A DNA stretch of 64,000 bases, from contig CAYXOX010000002.1 of assembly GCA_964466745.1 (NCBI GenBank), positions 8,202-72,201 of the forward strand, read 5' to 3'. Below, in pieces: positions 7,555-15,637 of this stretch. Numbering within the stretch: the first letter of the stretch is position 1; each line of letters begins with the position of its first letter. The translations under genes were made by a program, and so were the position numbers. The DNA is from CAYXOX01 sp964466745 (GTDB lineage: Bacteria > Pseudomonadota > Alphaproteobacteria > Rhodobacterales > Rhodobacteraceae). The notes under the pieces are model-generated. The model saw only the letters and a program-made list of their open reading frames with translations. It searched no databases and had not been told where the DNA came from.

Positions 7555-8454
7555 ATGACCCAGACCGTTGCGAAAGGCAGCGCGGCGCGGCCGCGCCGCG
7601 CCGGCTCCCGCGCCGAGCGCCGGTTCGCCGTGCTCTGCCTCCTTCCGGCGGTGGCGCTGCTGCTGGTGTTCCGCATCGTCCCGCTCGGCTGGGGCTTCGT
7701 GCTCTCGCTGCGGCCCGATGGCGGCGGTCCGACCGGGTTCGGGAACTACGCCGCCGCCGCGGCCGACCCCACCTTCCGGCAGTCCATGACCAACACGGTG
7801 CTGCTGCTGGCGACCCTCCCGGTCTGGGTGATGCTGCCGATGCTGCTGGCGATCCTGATCCACACCGGTGTGCCCGGCGGCCGGCTCTTCCGGGCGGTGT
7901 ATTTCCTGCCGGCGGTGCTCTCCTCGGTGATCGTGGGCGCGATCTTCAACGTGGTGCTGCGCTTCGACGGCTCGCTCAACGCGGCGCTGGGCGTGTTCGG
8001 CTTCGATGCGGTCGATTGGCTCGGCTCCTCCTCCACCGCGCTGTGGAGCCTGATCGCTGTGCAGCTCTGGGCCACCTTCGGGATGTCGGTGCTGATCTTC
8101 CTCGCAGGGCTCTCCACCGTGCCCGACGATATCGTCGAGGCGGCCCGGATCGACGGCGCGCGCTTCTGGCAGCGCCTCTTTCTCATCGTCATCCCCTCGC
8201 TTCGCCCGATCATTGAGTTCGTGGCCGTGGTCACCACCATCGGCGTGCTGACCTCCATGTTCGGGCTGATCTACGTGCTCACCGGCGGCGGGCCCGGAGC
8301 CTCCTCGACCCTGCCGGAATTCCTCATCTGGCTGGAGCAGGGCCGCCTCAACCGCCCGGGCCGGGCCTCGGCGATCTCGATCTTTCTCTTCGTGATGATG
8401 GCGGGCGTCGCCTGGGCGCAGATCCGCATCATGACGCGCAACGCGAGGATCTGA
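7555..8454 (+). CDS. Sugar ABC transporter permease (MalF/UgpA type)
   Basis: 299 residues with six predicted membrane helices. The first (FAVLCLLPAVALLLVFRIVPLGW) follows a basic cytoplasmic tail of about 20 residues. The cytoplasmic coupling loop carries the EAA motif as VEAARIDGARFWQRLFLIVIPSL, which docks on the ATPase. The late segment GLIYVLTGGGPGASS is characteristic of MalF-type subunits. It lies 60 bases after the binding-protein gene and two bases from the next permease. The ATG start gives a normal family length. It pairs with the following MalG-type subunit. Confidence 0.93.
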   Translation: MTQTVAKGSAARPRRAGSRAERRFAVLCLLPAVALLLVFRIVPLGWGFVLSLRPDGGGPTGFGNYAAAAADPTFRQSMTNTVLLLATLPVWVMLPMLLAILIHTGVPGGRLFRAVYFLPAVLSSVIVGAIFNVVLRFDGSLNAALGVFGFDAVDWLGSSSTALWSLIAVQLWATFGMSVLIFLAGLSTVPDDIVEAARIDGARFWQRLFLIVIPSLRPIIEFVAVVTTIGVLTSMFGLIYVLTGGGPGASSTLPEFLIWLEQGRLNRPGRASAISIFLFVMMAGVAWAQIRIMTRNARI

Positions 8455-8455
8455 G

Positions 8456-9289
8456 ATGGCGCGGGTGGGCAAGCGCGAACGGCGCATCCTCTGGACGGCG
8501 GCGGTGCCCATGGGGCTGCTGGCGGCCTCGTGCATCTATCCCATCTGGTTCGCGGTCAACACCGCGCTGAAGGACAATCGCGGCTACATCCTCGACCGTT
8601 TCGGCTGGGTGAGCGAGCCCAGCCTCGTCAATTTCGTCATCGTCTGGGAGCGGGCGCGCTTCTCGGAGTACTTCTTCAATTCGGTCGTGGTCACGGCGGG
8701 GGCGGTGGCGTTCCTGCTGGTGGCGTCCTCGCTGGCGGGCTTCGCGCTCGCGGTGCTGCGCTTTCCCTTGCGCCGCCTGATCTTCGTGGTGATCCTTGCC
8801 TCGCTGATGATCCCGGTGCAGGTGGTGCTCGTGCCCTTTTACCAGACGATCATCGCCACCGGGCTGATCAACACGCGGATCGGGCTCATCCTCTCCTACA
8901 CCGCCTTCTTCCTGCCCTTCTCCGTCTACCTGATGACGGCCTTCTACGCCGGCCTGCCGCGCGAGCTCACCGAGGCGGCCCGTATCGACGGCGCGCGGTT
9001 CTGGCAGGTGTGGTGGTTCGTGATGCTGCCCATGGGCCGCCCCGCGCTCATCACGCTGGGCATCCTCAACACGCTCTACTGCTGGAACGACGTGCTGATC
9101 TCGCTGCTCGTGCTGCAGGACGAGCGCACGCTCATGGTGGGCATCACCGCGCTCCGGGGCGAATACAACACCAACGTGCCCACGCTGGCCGCCGGCATCG
9201 TTCTCGCGGGCGCCCCCATCGTGGCCATCTACCTGGTCTTCCAGCGCCGGATCGTGGCGGGCATCGCCGCCGGCGCCGTAAAGGGATAA
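8456..9289 (+). CDS. Sugar ABC transporter permease (MalG/UgpE type)
   Basis: 277 residues, six membrane helices. The first is near residues 13-35 and is followed by the usual periplasmic stretch NTALKDNRGYI. The EAA coupling loop reads LTEAARIDGARFWQVWWFVMLPM. The end, with VFQRRIVAGIAAGAVKG, matches the MalG C-terminus that enters the ATPase dimer. It starts one base after the stop of the MalF-type gene and is followed five bases on by the ATPase gene, so all three are translationally linked. Confidence 0.93.
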   Translation: MARVGKRERRILWTAAVPMGLLAASCIYPIWFAVNTALKDNRGYILDRFGWVSEPSLVNFVIVWERARFSEYFFNSVVVTAGAVAFLLVASSLAGFALAVLRFPLRRLIFVVILASLMIPVQVVLVPFYQTIIATGLINTRIGLILSYTAFFLPFSVYLMTAFYAGLPRELTEAARIDGARFWQVWWFVMLPMGRPALITLGILNTLYCWNDVLISLLVLQDERTLMVGITALRGEYNTNVPTLAAGIVLAGAPIVAIYLVFQRRIVAGIAAGAVKG

Positions 9290-9294
9290 CCGCC

Positions 9295-10362
9295 ATGTCC
9301 GAGCTGGATCTTCGCGCGGTCACCAAGCGCTTCGGCGGGGTCGACGTGATCCGCGGCATCGACCTCGGCATCGAGGCGGGCGAGCTGGTGGTCTTCGTCG
9401 GGCCCTCGGGCTGCGGCAAGTCCACGCTGCTGCGGATGATCGCGGGGCTGGAGACGGTCAGCACCGGCGAAATCGCCATCGGCGGGCGCACCGTCACCGA
9501 CGAGGAGCCCTACGACCGCGGCATCGCCATGGTCTTCCAGTCCTACGCGCTCTACCCGCACATGACGGTGGCCGAGAACATGGGGTTCGCCCTGCGCCTG
9601 CAGGGCCTGCCCAAGCCCGAGCGGCGCGCGGCGGTGGAAAAGGCCGCGCGGATCCTGCAGATCGAGCCGCTGCTGGACCGCAAGCCGGCCGAGCTCTCCG
9701 GCGGGCAGCGCCAGCGCGTGGCCATCGGGCGCGCGATCGTGCGCGAGCCCCGGGTCTTCCTCTTCGACGAACCGCTCTCCAACCTCGATGCCGAGCTGCG
9801 GGTGCAGATGCGCCTGGAGATCGCCCGGCTCCACCAGGCGCTGGGCGCGACGATGGTCTACGTCACCCACGACCAGACCGAGGCGATGACGCTGGCCGAC
9901 CGGATCGTTGTGCTCCGCGCCGGGCGGATCGAGCAGGTCGGCCGGCCGACCGATCTTTACGACGATCCCGACAACACCTTCGTCGCCGGCTTCATCGGCA
10001 GCCCGAAGATGAACCTGCTGGCCGGCCGCGTCGGCGCGCAGGGCACGGTGGAGCTGGGCGGGCACCGCCTGCCGATGCCGCGCCTGGCCGCGCCGCCGGC
10101 CGAGGGCGCCGAGGTGCGCCTCGGCATCCGCCCCGAGCATTTCGCCACCGGTGAGGCGGCGCCGGGCGCGGCGGTGGAGCTGCGCATCGACGTGGTCGAG
10201 CAGCTCGGCGCAACCGCCTATGTCTACGCCGATCTTGCCCCGGGCATGCCGGTCGTCGCCGAGGTGCGCGGCCCGCGCCCGGCCCCCGGAGACAGGCTTC
10301 GCGTCGCCTTCGATCCGGACCGCCTCCACCTCTTCGACGCCGAAGGCGCGCGCATCCGCTAG
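9295..10362 (+). CDS. Sugar ABC transporter ATPase (UgpC/MsmK/MalK type)
   Basis: 355 residues. The nucleotide-binding domain has Walker A GPSGCGKST, a Q-loop in VFQSYALYPHMT, the signature LSGGQRQRVAIGRAI, Walker B VFLFDEPLSNLD and the switch histidine in YVTHDQTEAMTLADRI. The C-terminal part (about 235-355) is a TOBE/OB regulatory domain (RLGIRPEHFATGEA). The ATG five bases after the permease stop gives the standard start MSELDLRAVTKRFGG. It powers the importer encoded by the three genes before it. It ends at a GC hairpin before the molybdate genes. Confidence 0.94.
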   Translation: MSELDLRAVTKRFGGVDVIRGIDLGIEAGELVVFVGPSGCGKSTLLRMIAGLETVSTGEIAIGGRTVTDEEPYDRGIAMVFQSYALYPHMTVAENMGFALRLQGLPKPERRAAVEKAARILQIEPLLDRKPAELSGGQRQRVAIGRAIVREPRVFLFDEPLSNLDAELRVQMRLEIARLHQALGATMVYVTHDQTEAMTLADRIVVLRAGRIEQVGRPTDLYDDPDNTFVAGFIGSPKMNLLAGRVGAQGTVELGGHRLPMPRLAAPPAEGAEVRLGIRPEHFATGEAAPGAAVELRIDVVEQLGATAYVYADLAPGMPVVAEVRGPRPAPGDRLRVAFDPDRLHLFDAEGARIR

Positions 10363-10372
10363 AGCGCCCTGC

Positions 10373-10400
10373 CTGCGCCGCCCCGGCCGCGCCGGCGCAG
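10373..10400 (+). terminator. GC hairpin after the ABC ATPase gene
   Basis: Perfect 8-bp arms CTGCGCCG (10373-10380) and CGGCGCAG (10393-10400) with a 12-base loop, starting 10 bases after the stop and followed by CCGCTGCTTG. It separates the sugar importer operon from the molybdate regulator. Confidence 0.5.
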
Positions 10401-10442
10401 CCGCTGCTTGATGCGGCGGGCGAGTTGGGCGAGCCTCGGCCC

Positions 10443-10835
10443 ATGGCACCGCCGCCCCAGCCCGGCCCCGAGGCCCCGAACGCGCCCCGCCTGCGCATCC
10501 GCATCGTCTTCGGCGAGGAGGGGATGCTCGGCCCCGGCAAGGCCGATCTGCTCGCCGGGGTGGAGCGGCACGGCTCCATCGCCGCTGCGGGGCGCGAGAT
10601 GGGCATGAGCTACAAGCGCGCCTGGGAGCTGATCGGGACGCTCAACGGGATGTTCCGCGCCCCGCTGGTGGAAAGCACCCGGGGCGGCCCCGGCGGCGGC
10701 GGCGCGGCGCTCACCGAGCTGGGGCGCGAGGTGCTCGCGCAATACCGCGCCTTCGAGCAGGAGGCGGCGGCAGGGGGCTCCGCGCGGCTCGCGGCCCTGC
10801 ATGCGCTGCTGAGGGATATTCCCGGCGAAAAATAA
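10443..10835 (+). CDS. ModE-like winged-helix regulator without molybdate-binding domain
   Basis: 130 residues, only the N-terminal DNA-binding half of E. coli-type ModE (~262). The helix-turn-helix of the LysR/ModE type is clear: LLAGVERHGSIAAAGREMGMSYKRAW, followed by the wing with VESTRGGPGGGGAALTELG. There is no molbindin (TOBE) repeat downstream, so molybdate sensing by the usual route is missing. Single-domain ModE proteins are common in alphaproteobacteria. ATG 10443 is used; a TTG 18 bases upstream is less convincing. The gene precedes modABC in the same direction, and a perfect palindrome lies in the gap to modA, so it probably controls that operon. Confidence 0.88.
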   Translation: MAPPPQPGPEAPNAPRLRIRIVFGEEGMLGPGKADLLAGVERHGSIAAAGREMGMSYKRAWELIGTLNGMFRAPLVESTRGGPGGGGAALTELGREVLAQYRAFEQEAAAGGSARLAALHALLRDIPGEK

Positions 10836-10862
10836 CGGTTGACCGTCCGCGCGCGCCGCTGC

Positions 10863-10884
10863 GATATGTTTCGCGAAACATATC
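10863..10884 (+). promoter_or_regulatory. Perfect 22-bp palindrome ahead of modA (candidate ModE box)
   Basis: Arms GATATGTTTCG and CGAAACATATC are exact reverse complements with no spacer. The site lies 102 bases upstream of the modA start and 27 bases after the modE-like stop, in a stretch that is otherwise very GC-rich. The outer CGATAT/ATATC parts resemble known molybdate boxes. The inner part also recalls alphaproteobacterial Zur boxes, but the neighbours favour ModE. Confidence 0.6.
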
Positions 10885-10985
10885 ACTCCGAGCCCGAAGC
10901 CCGAAGCCCGCCGCAACAGCACCCCGGGCTGCGCGGCTGAGGCCCCGCCCGACGCCGCCGAAGCCCGGAACAGAGAGGCCCGCCC

Positions 10986-11762
10986 GTGTCCAGCACCGCC
11001 CTCCGCCGCGCCGCCGCGCTCGCCTCCGCCATTGGCCTTCTCGGGCCTGCAATAGCTGCCGCCGAAGGCGTCACCGTCTTCGCCGCGGCGAGCCTCGCCA
11101 CCGCCCTCGGCGAGATCGAAACCGGCTTCGAGGCGGCCACCGGGCAGGACGTCACCGTCTCGCTCGCCGGCTCCTCGGCGCTCGCCCGGCAGATCCAGCA
11201 GGGCGCCCCGGCCGACATCTTCATCTCCGCCAGCCCCGAATGGATGGACACCGTCGAGGCCGACGGGCTGATCGCGGAGGGCTCGCGGTTCGATCTTCTG
11301 GGCAACACTCTCGTTCTCGTCGCCTTCGGCGCGGAGGCCGAACCGGTCGAGATCGGACCCGGCCTCGATCTTTCGGCCCTTCTCGGCGAGGGGCGGCTGG
11401 CCATGGCGCTGGTCGATTCGGTGCCCGCGGGCGTCTACGGCAAGGCGGCGCTGGAAAGCCTCGGCCTGTGGGCCAGCGTCGCGCCCCGCGTCGCCCAGGC
11501 CGACAACGTGCGCGCCGCGCTTGCCTTCGTGGCCTCCGGCGAGGCGCCCCTCGGCATCGTCTACGCCACCGATGCGGCGGCCGAGGACGACGTGACGGTC
11601 GTCGGCACCTTTCCGCCCGAGACGCATCCGCCCATCATCTATCCTGCCGCCGCGCTGGCCGCGAGCGACACGCTCCTGTCCGAGGCCTTCCTCGCCTACC
11701 TGCGCGGCCCGGAGGCGCGCGCCGTGTTCGAGGCCGAGGGTTTCGAACTGGCGGACAGGTAG
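10986..11762 (+). CDS. modA: Molybdate-binding periplasmic protein ModA
   Basis: 258 residues starting at GTG 10986, with AGAGAGG about 8 bases upstream. A signal peptide of about 25 residues (LRRAAALASAIGLLGPAIAAAEG) precedes the mature start VTVFAAASLATALGEIE, which is the ModA/WtpA fingerprint. Further ligand-site segments are visible in SLAGSSALARQIQQGAPADIFISAS (serines that hold the oxyanion) and in LVDSVPAGVYGKAALESLG. It captures molybdate or tungstate for the ModBC importer. The modB start lies 7 bases after its stop. Confidence 0.94.
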   Translation: MSSTALRRAAALASAIGLLGPAIAAAEGVTVFAAASLATALGEIETGFEAATGQDVTVSLAGSSALARQIQQGAPADIFISASPEWMDTVEADGLIAEGSRFDLLGNTLVLVAFGAEAEPVEIGPGLDLSALLGEGRLAMALVDSVPAGVYGKAALESLGLWASVAPRVAQADNVRAALAFVASGEAPLGIVYATDAAAEDDVTVVGTFPPETHPPIIYPAAALAASDTLLSEAFLAYLRGPEARAVFEAEGFELADR

Positions 11763-11769
11763 GCGCACC

Positions 11770-12465
11770 ATGGCGGATTGGCTTTCCCCTTCGGAATGGG
11801 AAGCGGTGGGGCTTTCGCTGCGGGTGGCCTTCTGGGCGACCCTTTTCAGCCTGCCGCTCGGCGTCTTGGTGGCCTATGCGCTGGCGCGCTGGCGCTTCCC
11901 GGGGCGCGAGGTGCTCAATGTGCTCGTGCACCTGCCGCTGATAATGCCGCCCGTGGTGACGGGCTATCTGCTGTTGCTGACTTTCGGAACGCGCGGGCCT
12001 GTCGGCGCCGCGCTGGCCGACTGGGGTATCGTCTTTGCCTTTCGCTGGACCGGCGCGGCGCTGGCCGCCGGGGTGATGGCATTTCCCTTCATGGTGCGCG
12101 CCGTCCGATTGTCGATCGAGGCGGTTGACCCGAGGCTGGAGCAGGCCGCCGCCACGCTCGGGGCGTCACGTGCCTGGGTCTTCCTGACGGTCACGCTGCC
12201 GCTCATCGTGCCGGGCATCATTGCCGGAAGCGTGCTCACATTCGCCAAGGGCATGGGCGAATTCGGCGCGACGATCACGTTCGTTTCGAACATTCCCGGC
12301 CAGACACAGACGATCGCGCTGGCCATGGACGTGCTTCTGGAAACCCCGGGGGGCGAGGCGCGGGCAGCCCGCCTTGCAGGTCTCTCGATCCTTCTGGCCG
12401 CCACGGCGCTGGCTCTGTCGGAATGGATTTCCCGTCGAGTTGCCAGACGCGTGGGCGGCGCCTGA
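11770..12465 (+). CDS. modB: Molybdate ABC transporter permease ModB
   Basis: 231 residues with five membrane helices and the motif LPLIMPPVVTGYLLLL typical of ModB. The EAA-type coupling loop reads LEQAAATLGASRAWVFLTVTLPLIVPGI. Its stop overlaps the modC start as TGATG. The base composition is unusual: lines counted by hand inside this gene are about 60-65% GC, against 78-80% in modA and modC. Gene function is clear; the composition suggests replacement of this segment by recombination. Confidence 0.94.
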   Translation: MADWLSPSEWEAVGLSLRVAFWATLFSLPLGVLVAYALARWRFPGREVLNVLVHLPLIMPPVVTGYLLLLTFGTRGPVGAALADWGIVFAFRWTGAALAAGVMAFPFMVRAVRLSIEAVDPRLEQAAATLGASRAWVFLTVTLPLIVPGIIAGSVLTFAKGMGEFGATITFVSNIPGQTQTIALAMDVLLETPGGEARAARLAGLSILLAATALALSEWISRRVARRVGGA

Positions 12466-13568
12466 TGCTGGAGGTCGCGCTTCGCCACGCGCTGGGCGAC
12501 TTCACGCTCGACGCCGCCTTCCGCGCGCCGCCGGGCGTGACGGTGCTCTTCGGCCGCTCCGGCTCCGGCAAGACCACCATCGTGAACGCCGTGGCCGGGC
12601 TGCTGATGCCCGATGCGGGGCGCATCGCCGCCGGAGACCGCGTGCTCTTCGATGCCGCGCTCGGCATCCGGCTCCCGCCACACCGCCGTCGCCTGGGCTA
12701 CATCTTCCAGGAGGGCCGGCTCTTTCCCCATCTCACCGTGCGCCAGAACCTCGCCTACGGCGCGTGGTTCGCGCCCCGTGGCGCTCCGCGCGAGGATATG
12801 CGCCGCGTCGTCGATCTGCTCGGCATCGGCGCGCTGCTGGAGCGCCGCCCCGGCGCGCTCTCGGGCGGGGAGAAACAGCGGGTCGCCATCGGCCGCGCGC
12901 TCCTGTCCGCGCCGCGGCTGATCCTCGCCGACGAGCCCCTCGCCGCGCTCGACGAGGCCCGCAAGGCCGAGATCCTCCCCTATTTCGAGCGCCTGCGCGA
13001 CGAGGTGAGCGTGCCGATCCTCTACGTCAGCCACTCCGCCTCCGAGGTGGCCCGGCTGGCCACCACCGTGGTGGCGCTCGATGCCGGCCGCGTCGTGGCG
13101 CAGGGGCCGGCGGCCGAGGTGCTGGGCGATCCCGAGGTGCTGCCCGCCGGGGCGCGCGAGGCGGGCGCGGTGATCTCGGCCACCGTCGTGGCGCACCACC
13201 CCGACGGGCTGAGCGAGCTCGATGCCGGGGGCGTGCCGCTGCTGCTGCCCCGGGTCGCGCTGGCGCCGGGGCGGCCGATCCGCCTGCGCATCGCGGCCCA
13301 TGACGTGATCCTCTCGCGCGCGCGGCCGGAAGGGCTCTCGGCGCTCAACATCCTGCCCGCCACCGTCTCCGGGCTGCGCGGGGGCGAGGGGCCCGGGGCG
13401 CTCGTGGCGCTCGAAACGCCCGCCGGCCGGCTGCTCGCGCGCATCACCCGCCGCTCGGCCGCGGCACTGGGCCTCGCACCCGGCGCGGCCTGCCACGCCG
13501 TGATCAAGACCGTCTCGGTCGCGCCGGCGGATGTGGGCGGAGGGGTGGAGGATCGCTCCGCCTCCTGA
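12465..13568 (+). CDS. modC: Molybdate ABC transporter ATPase ModC
   Basis: 367 residues starting at ATG 12465, which overlaps the modB stop. Walker A is GRSGSGKTT, the signature LSGGEKQRVAIGRAL, Walker B LILADEPLAALD, and the switch histidine lies in YVSHSASEVARLA. The C-terminal part (about 235-365) has a TOBE/molbindin-like domain, where RLRIAAHDVILSRARPEGLSALN is diagnostic of ModC. It drives molybdate uptake with ModB. The gene ends in a hairpin that spans its stop codon. Confidence 0.94.
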   Translation: MLEVALRHALGDFTLDAAFRAPPGVTVLFGRSGSGKTTIVNAVAGLLMPDAGRIAAGDRVLFDAALGIRLPPHRRRLGYIFQEGRLFPHLTVRQNLAYGAWFAPRGAPREDMRRVVDLLGIGALLERRPGALSGGEKQRVAIGRALLSAPRLILADEPLAALDEARKAEILPYFERLRDEVSVPILYVSHSASEVARLATTVVALDAGRVVAQGPAAEVLGDPEVLPAGAREAGAVISATVVAHHPDGLSELDAGGVPLLLPRVALAPGRPIRLRIAAHDVILSRARPEGLSALNILPATVSGLRGGEGPGALVALETPAGRLLARITRRSAAALGLAPGAACHAVIKTVSVAPADVGGGVEDRSAS

Positions 13569-13576
13569 GCGGAGCG
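13554..13576 (+). terminator. Hairpin spanning the modC stop codon
   Basis: 8-bp arms CGCTCCGC (13554-13561) and GCGGAGCG (13569-13576) with a 7-base loop that includes the TGA stop. TTCCCG follows. Position at the end of modABC suggests termination; the T-run is weak. Confidence 0.5.
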
Positions 13577-13813
13577 TTCCCGTCGCCGCGCGCCCACCCG
13601 GCCCGATATGCTCGCGGTGCCCGTGCCGAACGGGGGCAGGGCCGGGGCCAGCCCCCCCGCGCGCCCGCAAGCACCCGGCCTCCGCCGTGCGCCGGGCCCG
13701 CGATTCCGCTTGTCCGGATGCGCGGCCGCGGTCAGGTTGCCTGTGCAGCGCCCCGCGATGGCCGCCGGCCGGCGGCTCGTCGCCGGACGGAACCCCGGAG
13801 AGGAGCCCCACCC

Positions 13814-14323
13814 ATGGCAGATGAGTTCACCGCGCCCGCGGGCACAGGCGTCGGGCATGTGCACCTGCGCGTGTCCGATCTCGACCGTGCGATCGAGTTC
13901 TACCGCGATGTCCTCGGTTTTCCCGTCACCCTGCGTGCCGGCCGGGCGGCCTTTCTCGGGGCAGGGGGCTACCACCACCACATCGGGCTCAACGTGTGGG
14001 AGAGCGAGGGCGGCACGCCGCCGCCGCCCGGCCACACCGGGCTCTTCCACGCCGCCTTCGTCTATCCCGACAGGGCCTCGCTCGTTGCCGTGCTCAAGCG
14101 GGTGAAGGCGGCGGGCATCCCCATCGACGGCGCGGCCCACCACGGCGTCAGCACCGCCGTCTACATCCGCGACCCCGACGAGAACGGGGTGGAGCTCTAT
14201 TTCGACCTGCCCGAGGCGGACTGGCCCCGGACCGCCGACGGCGGCCTCGTCATGGTGAACGATCGCTTCTCCGTCGACGCCTTCATCGCGGAAACCGACG
14301 CCGAAAGCCCGGCCGGGGCCTGA
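13814..14323 (+). CDS. VOC-superfamily protein (CatE-like extradiol dioxygenase/glyoxalase fold)
   Basis: 169 residues. It opens with GHVHLRVSDLDRAIEFYRDVLGF, the hallmark of one VOC beta-alpha-beta-beta-beta module. Later it has YHHHIGLNVWES and STAVYIRDPDENGVELYFD, giving the histidine (H in GHVHL or YHHHI) and glutamate (VELYFD) metal ligands of catechol-2,3-dioxygenase-like proteins. GAGAGGAG lies about eight bases before the ATG. The gene is alone between the mod operon and the rhodanese operon. Family members include ring-cleavage dioxygenases, glyoxalases and resistance proteins, so the reaction cannot be named. Confidence 0.88.
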   Translation: MADEFTAPAGTGVGHVHLRVSDLDRAIEFYRDVLGFPVTLRAGRAAFLGAGGYHHHIGLNVWESEGGTPPPPGHTGLFHAAFVYPDRASLVAVLKRVKAAGIPIDGAAHHGVSTAVYIRDPDENGVELYFDLPEADWPRTADGGLVMVNDRFSVDAFIAETDAESPAGA

Positions 14324-14683
14324 TCCGCGCACCCGGGCCCGAGTCGCGCGCCGCCGCGCGTCGCCGGAGCGCGGTCGGGCCGGCAGGCCCGCCCCCGACA
14401 CGGGCCGGAGGGCGGGCCATGCCCCTGCCGGCCCGCCGATGCCCCCATGCCCGGCGCCTCACGCAATCGTGAAGCGCCCGCCCGGCGGCGAACGGCGTGC
14501 CGCCCGCCATCGCTCCGCGCGAATGCCCGTCCTGCCAGCAGGCGCCGCGACGAACGGCGGGCCGGCGGCGCGAGCCATGGCGGAACATCGGTCTTCCGCG
14601 TCCCGCGGCCGGCCCCGGCGTGGCCGCTTGCTCCCGCCGCGGGCGGGCCGTAACGGCGCGGGCACCCTGCAACGGAGATTGTC
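14324..14683. other. Non-coding stretch, 360 bp
   Basis: Extremely GC-rich with several short self-complementary segments and no reading frame that looks like a protein in either direction. It should contain the promoter of the rhodanese operon, but no clear -35/-10 pair is visible. GCAACGGAGA just before 14684 is the probable ribosome site. Confidence 0.6.
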
Positions 14684-15637
14684 ATGACCATCCGGACCGC
14701 CGCATTCGCCGCCCTCTTCGCCGGGCTGGCAAACATCGCTCCCGCCCAGTCGAGCCTCGCGCCGCTCGTTGCCCCCGCCGAGCTCGCGCAGCTCATCGAA
14801 ACCGCCGACCCGCTCATCCTCGACATCCGCGCGCCCGGTGAGGCCGGCGCCGAGGGCACCTACGCCGGCGGCACCGTCTCCGGCGCGGTGAACGCGCCCT
14901 ACGGGCTCTTCCGCGGCCCCTCGGAAAACCCGGGCCTGGTGCCCGGCGAGGAGGAGCTGACGCAGGTGCTGCAATCGCTCGGCGTGACCGCCGACCGGCC
15001 CACCGTGATCGTCTACCAGGGCGCGAACGAAAGCGATTTCGGCGCCGGCGCCCGGGTCTACTGGACGCTCAAGTCCAGCGGCGTGAGCAATCTCGCCATC
15101 CTCAACGGCGGCATCAACGCGTGGACGGAGGCCGGCCTCGCGCTCGACACCTCGCCCGTCACGCCCGAGCCGAGCGATTTCGTGGTCCGCTTCTCGGACC
15201 GCTGGCTCGCCACCGAGGCCGATGTGCTCGCGGTGGTGGACGGCGCCGAGGACGCCACGCTGGTGGACGCGCGGCCCGAATCCTTCTGGCAGGGCCGCGA
15301 CTCCCACGGTGCCGCCGCCCGGCCGGGCACCCTGCCGCAGTCCGAGTTCTTCACCCATTCCAACTGGTTCCGCGGCGGCCCGGCGATCGTCGACGGCGAG
15401 GCGGCCCGCGCCCTGGCGGAATCGGCCGGCTATACCGACGACGCGGGCCTGATCTCGTTCTGCAACACCGGGCACTGGGCGGCGACCAACTGGTTCGCCC
15501 TGAGCGAGCTCGCCGGCATCGAGAACGTGCGCCTCTATCCCGAGTCCATGGTCGGCTGGTCCAACGCTGGCCACGAGATGGCCAATGTCCCGGGGCCCCT
15601 GCGCCGCGTGTGGAACCAGCTCAGCGATGCCTTCTGA
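14684..15637 (+). CDS. Exported tandem-domain rhodanese (sulfurtransferase)
   Basis: 317 residues with a signal peptide (about 1-22, ending IAPAQ). Two rhodanese domains follow. The first (about 28-155) has LILDIRAPGEA and VIVYQGANES, where the active-site cysteine is replaced, so it is structural. The second (about 175-310) has TLVDARPESFW and the catalytic loop LISFCNTGHWAA with C260. This is the layout of thiosulfate/3-mercaptopyruvate sulfurtransferases, here probably periplasmic. The last 11 bases overlap the start of a YeeE-type sulfur transporter gene, so it is likely to hand sulfane sulfur to, or produce substrate for, that transporter. Confidence 0.9.
   Translation: MTIRTAAFAALFAGLANIAPAQSSLAPLVAPAELAQLIETADPLILDIRAPGEAGAEGTYAGGTVSGAVNAPYGLFRGPSENPGLVPGEEELTQVLQSLGVTADRPTVIVYQGANESDFGAGARVYWTLKSSGVSNLAILNGGINAWTEAGLALDTSPVTPEPSDFVVRFSDRWLATEADVLAVVDGAEDATLVDARPESFWQGRDSHGAAARPGTLPQSEFFTHSNWFRGGPAIVDGEAARALAESAGYTDDAGLISFCNTGHWAATNWFALSELAGIENVRLYPESMVGWSNAGHEMANVPGPLRRVWNQLSDAF

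Noticed and set aside
5286..8216. A 976-codon frame running through the N gap and across the binding-protein and permease genes
   Set aside because: Only its first 271 codons are the enolase-family enzyme; the rest is out-of-frame text joined through N bases.
10863..10884. Zur box as explanation for the 22-bp palindrome
   Set aside because: Part of the sequence resembles alphaproteobacterial Zur sites, but the length, CGCG centre and modE/modA context fit a molybdate box better. Kept as an alternative only.
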